A stretch of 64,000 nucleotides of DNA from Candidatus Eisenbacteria bacterium (GTDB lineage Bacteria; Eisenbacteria; RBG-16-71-46; CAIMUX01; JAHJDP01): assembly GCA_018831195.1 (NCBI GenBank), contig JAHJDP010000077.1, positions 62,001-126,000 of the forward strand. Direction: 5' to 3'. Made by a program: the position numbers and the translations under genes. The first letter of the stretch is position 1, and every line of letters starts with the position of its first letter. Of the stretch, positions 62,103-64,000 are shown piece by piece. The notes under the pieces were generated by a model. That model ran no database searches. It had not been told where the DNA came from and worked only from the letters and a program-made list of their open reading frames with translations.

Positions 62103-62816
62103 TTAAGCCAGGATTGTCTCGTCGGGGAGCTCCGTATTCAGGTAGTCTCTGATGCCCTGGATCGCGTCCAGCTTCCATTGATCTCCATCAGTTGAGATGA
62201 GCGCACAGGAAATACCGGGTCTTACTCGCAAGACGAAATCAGAGGCCGGCTGATCAATCTCTCTAAAAGTCCGGTAGGGCTTAAGATTGAATGGATTCTT
62301 GATTTCTGCGGTCCTAACCAGCGCCGCTCCAGCCTTCACCGTGACTTGCTGGCTGAATCCATCATCATTCGAGGTCCGGATCGCTTCGTCTTTGATGTTG
62401 CTGACGAGCTTTAGCAATTCATCGCGGGCTGGAGTTCGCAGAAAAGAACCCTGAAGCCAGATGATGAACTCCTCGACCGGGATAAAATTCCCGATCATGT
62501 CCTTTCCGGAATACAGGGCTGCACCAACAGACGCGAAGACTTGTCGATCGCGGAACGGCCCGGCCGGCGGAGTGATCACTTTGACATCTACAGGCGAAAC
62601 AATCTGGATAACTCGGGTGGAATAAGAAGGGTGTTCCTTGTCCATCCCTGAGTTGATGTAATCAACCAACCCAGTCAGCGTGTGCAAACAGAGATTAGGG
62701 ATTTGTGGATCTCTCACAGCACGGAGCTCGCAGGTTGCGTAGGACCGTCCATCAACCTCAATGACATCCTCTTTTTTGAGCTCGAGAATCTTTTCAATGG
62801 CTTCTGGAGTCAGCAT
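62103..62816 (-). CDS. Phage early hypothetical protein
   Basis: A 237-residue protein (LTPEAIEKILELKKEDVIEV, then LCLHTLTGLVDYINSGMDKE, then WLQGSFLRTPARDELLKLV). Similar proteins of about 230 residues (resembling DUF2303) are common early phage genes of unknown role. The start at 62816 has GGGAGGTAAGG. It overlaps its upstream gene by 23 nt. Confidence 0.65.
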   Translation of the reverse strand: MLTPEAIEKILELKKEDVIEVDGRSYATCELRAVRDPQIPNLCLHTLTGLVDYINSGMDKEHPSYSTRVIQIVSPVDVKVITPPAGPFRDRQVFASVGAALYSGKDMIGNFIPVEEFIIWLQGSFLRTPARDELLKLVSNIKDEAIRTSNDDGFSQQVTVKAGAALVRTAEIKNPFNLKPYRTFREIDQPASDFVLRVRPGISCALISTDGDQWKLDAIQGIRDYLNTELPDETILA

Positions 62817-63153
62817 CCTTACCTCCCTCAATTACGGTTGGAGAGTCAAAGGCGTCCATTTGTGCGGGATTGCGCATAAACGCCAACATTTTCCCGGCCT
62901 TCCGGCCCATGAAGATGGTTGCCGTGGCGGGCTGATAGACCGGGAGCTTGGGCCTGCATGAGATGAGAATTTCCGCCATCTCCCGGTCCTTGGATGGCTT
63001 GATGGATATCTCGAGCGTGATCTTACGGACGGCATCAGCCTTCGTATTGGGGTCATCGATGTTCGCCAATACATTGGCAAGTTCATAATCGAAGAGCTCG
63101 CCGGCGGCGCCGGCGGCGAGTGAAACCAAACTCATTTCCTTTGGGTTCGACAT
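62794..63153 (-). CDS. Phage early hypothetical protein
   Basis: A 119-residue protein (GELFDYELANVLANIDDPNT, then RKITLEISIKPSKDREMAEI). It occurs together with the 237-residue protein in many phages, which suggests a shared function in early infection. Start follows AGGAGATGAACCC. Confidence 0.65.
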   Translation of the reverse strand: MSNPKEMSLVSLAAGAAGELFDYELANVLANIDDPNTKADAVRKITLEISIKPSKDREMAEILISCRPKLPVYQPATATIFMGRKAGKMLAFMRNPAQMDAFDSPTVIEGGKDADSRSH

Positions 63154-63157
63154 GGGT

Positions 63158-63328
63158 TCATCTCCTGTCTATTTGGGAACCAAGATTCTCGAGCCGCTCC
63201 GATGGGGTACGTAGATTGTTGAACGGCCGCTCCGAGCTCGAGAGGGTCCTGTGATACAAATCTTCTGGGTTGGGGCGTGATACTTCCGGCGCAACTTCAG
63301 GATGGATAGGCTCCTTGGTATTCGGCAT
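63158..63328 (-). CDS. Small phage protein (alternative frame)
   Basis: A 56-residue Pro/Glu/Arg-rich frame (MPNTKEPIHPEVAPEVSRPN, then SERPFNNLRTPSERLENLG). It lies inside the longer zinc-ribbon frame in another phase. Composition looks natural, but the start site is weak, so it may be one of two overlapping genes or the only one used. Confidence 0.35.
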   Translation of the reverse strand: MPNTKEPIHPEVAPEVSRPNPEDLYHRTLSSSERPFNNLRTPSERLENLGSQIDRR

Positions 63329-63420
63329 CTCGGATTCCCGCAACGGATCCGTGTGTCGTCTTTGCGCCGGCTGATCCCAAACCACCCACATTCACAAGAA
63401 ACCTGCTTGAACCATTTCAT
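63169..63420 (-). CDS. Small zinc-ribbon phage protein
   Basis: An 83-residue protein with four Cys in two pairs (SCECGWFG and RCGNPRC), a zinc ribbon. The start overlaps the previous gene by ATGA, strong support. The second half is basic and less typical; it overlaps the 56-residue frame in another phase, so the true end is uncertain. Confidence 0.5.
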   Translation of the reverse strand: MKWFKQVSCECGWFGISRRKDDTRIRCGNPRCRIPRSLSILKLRRKYHAPTQKICITGPSRARSGRSTIYVPHRSGSRILVPK

Positions 63421-63932
63421 CGGATCCGCACCTCCAAGATCTGCTCGGGCTTGAAGACCCGCGGGAAGGCGATCCAGGTTTTTGTATAGCCCTCCCTGTG
63501 CCATAGTGGTGCAACGTCTTTGGGGTTTCGGCTCGAAAACTGCATCAAGCCACACTCCTCCGGGCCTGTGACTGACAGCCAGTAGATGAAATCTATGGAT
63601 TCCGTATCGGTCTGAATGTATAGACGCGGGGCCCGGAACAGTCCGTCGGTTTGCCAGAGTTTGCACCTGAACCAAATTAATGTATCTTGGGATGCGACAA
63701 TTTCTTGTTGGACATGCCCGCATACCCGCCTCTTTGCAGCCCGCAAAGCCGCGATGTCTTGCTCCAGATCGGCTCGGACGACATAGGGATATTCAGAGAC
63801 GATCTCTATAACGACTCCATCATCGTTTGTGGCGGACCACTGACCTTGTGCCGCCGGTAGGGCGCAGAGGAGGATGTACGAGACGAGAAGAAACAAAATG
63901 AATAGAACTGCATCGCCTATGGATTTGCGCAT
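63417..63932 (-). CDS. Exported phage protein
   Basis: A 171-residue protein with an N-terminal hydrophobic signal or anchor (about 8-32, DAVLFILFLLVSYILLCALP). The rest is beta-rich with two Cys pairs (RRVCGHV and FRCKLW; later GPEECGL). Start at 63932 lies 2 nt after the preceding stop. Export suggests action at the envelope of the lysogen. Confidence 0.58.
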   Translation of the reverse strand: MRKSIGDAVLFILFLLVSYILLCALPAAQGQWSATNDDGVVIEIVSEYPYVVRADLEQDIAALRAAKRRVCGHVQQEIVASQDTLIWFRCKLWQTDGLFRAPRLYIQTDTESIDFIYWLSVTGPEECGLMQFSSRNPKDVAPLWHREGYTKTWIAFPRVFKPEQILEVRIR

Positions 63933-63934
63933 GG

Positions 63935-64000
63935 CTAGTCCCATCCATTGCAGTCTGGATCCAGACCGCGTTGTTCAAACAATTCCAACATGAGACAAAT
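63935..64000 (-). CDS. 3' end of a further phage gene (cut off by window edge)
   Basis: An open minus-strand frame runs from the window edge to a TAG at 63935, ending LMLELFEQRGLDPDCNGWD. Its stop lies 2 nt before the next ATG, as in the other coupled genes. Too short to identify. Confidence 0.45.
   Translation of the reverse strand: MCLMLELFEQRGLDPDCNGWD

Larger units (their letters stand above)
27441..64000. mobile_element. Lambda-like siphovirus prophage (right end outside window)
   Basis: A tyrosine integrase, early genes, Nu1/GpA terminase, lambda-type portal, HK97-type capsid, tail tube, tape measure, large tail proteins, holin-like protein and endolysin occur in lambda order. Gene spacing is tight, with repeated ATGA overlaps, and all structural frames are open, so it looks intact. 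The left limit is inferred: chromosomal genes end with tRNA-fMet and AT-rich cargo begins after its terminator. No duplicated attachment core is visible inside the window. Confidence 0.88.

Overview
The window looks like a Gram-negative bacterial chromosome (about 1-27,440) carrying a large lambda-like siphovirus prophage (from just after position 27,440 to beyond the right edge). An LpxH-type lipid A enzyme, a PorV-like and an Omp85-like outer membrane protein, a lipoprotein, a periplasmic HtrA protease and AMIN-type amidase show a double membrane. FlgD-type Ig tails, a PorV-like barrel and many NtrC-type activators suggest an FCB-allied or Eisenbacteria-like lineage. That placement is inferred from gene content, not from a marker tree.

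Chromosomal part. 1-5,663 is a minus-strand envelope cluster: HDOD protein, cell-wall amidase, DUF523 protein, M23 peptidase, HtrA-like protease and a coiled-coil protein. 5,821-9,888 holds LpxH, a PorV-like barrel, a DUF4384-like protein with a Lys/Pro-rich tail and a lipoprotein. After about 1 kb of non-coding DNA come a 1,039-residue TPR-GAF-sigma54 activator, a small exported protein and an ArsR-type regulator. 15,225-21,576 is a plus-strand operon: rlmN, an NtrB/NtrY-like kinase, an NtrC-like regulator broken by a one-base frameshift in its Walker A loop, an outer membrane barrel and a DUF4390 protein. A secreted zinc peptidase and an ECF sigma / anti-sigma / polymer-forming membrane protein operon follow. 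Then come enolase, an FtsB-like protein and the initiator tRNA-fMet.

Integrated element. Between the tRNA and a tyrosine integrase lies AT-rich cargo: a secreted protein, a DUF2335 membrane protein and its small partner. This cargo carries two direct copies of an about 110-nt structured element. Each copy folds into a pseudoknot, the two show compensatory changes, and each ends in a U-run on the cargo strand. This is the strongest candidate for something new. A membrane-anchored SWIM-finger gene follows on the other strand.

Phage part. From 31,553 on almost everything is on the minus strand, so it is read from right to left: early genes (about 64,000-54,232), including a replication protein with iteron-like repeats inside its gene, a DUF5131 protein, a glycosidase-like protein and many small zinc-ribbon proteins; packaging (Nu1-like and GpA-like terminase); head (gpW-like connector, lambda-type portal, protease-capsid fusion, FII-like joiners); tail (tube, chaperones, tape measure, very large tip proteins); lysis (holin-like protein, GH108 endolysin). 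The gene order matches lambda. The right attachment site lies outside the window.
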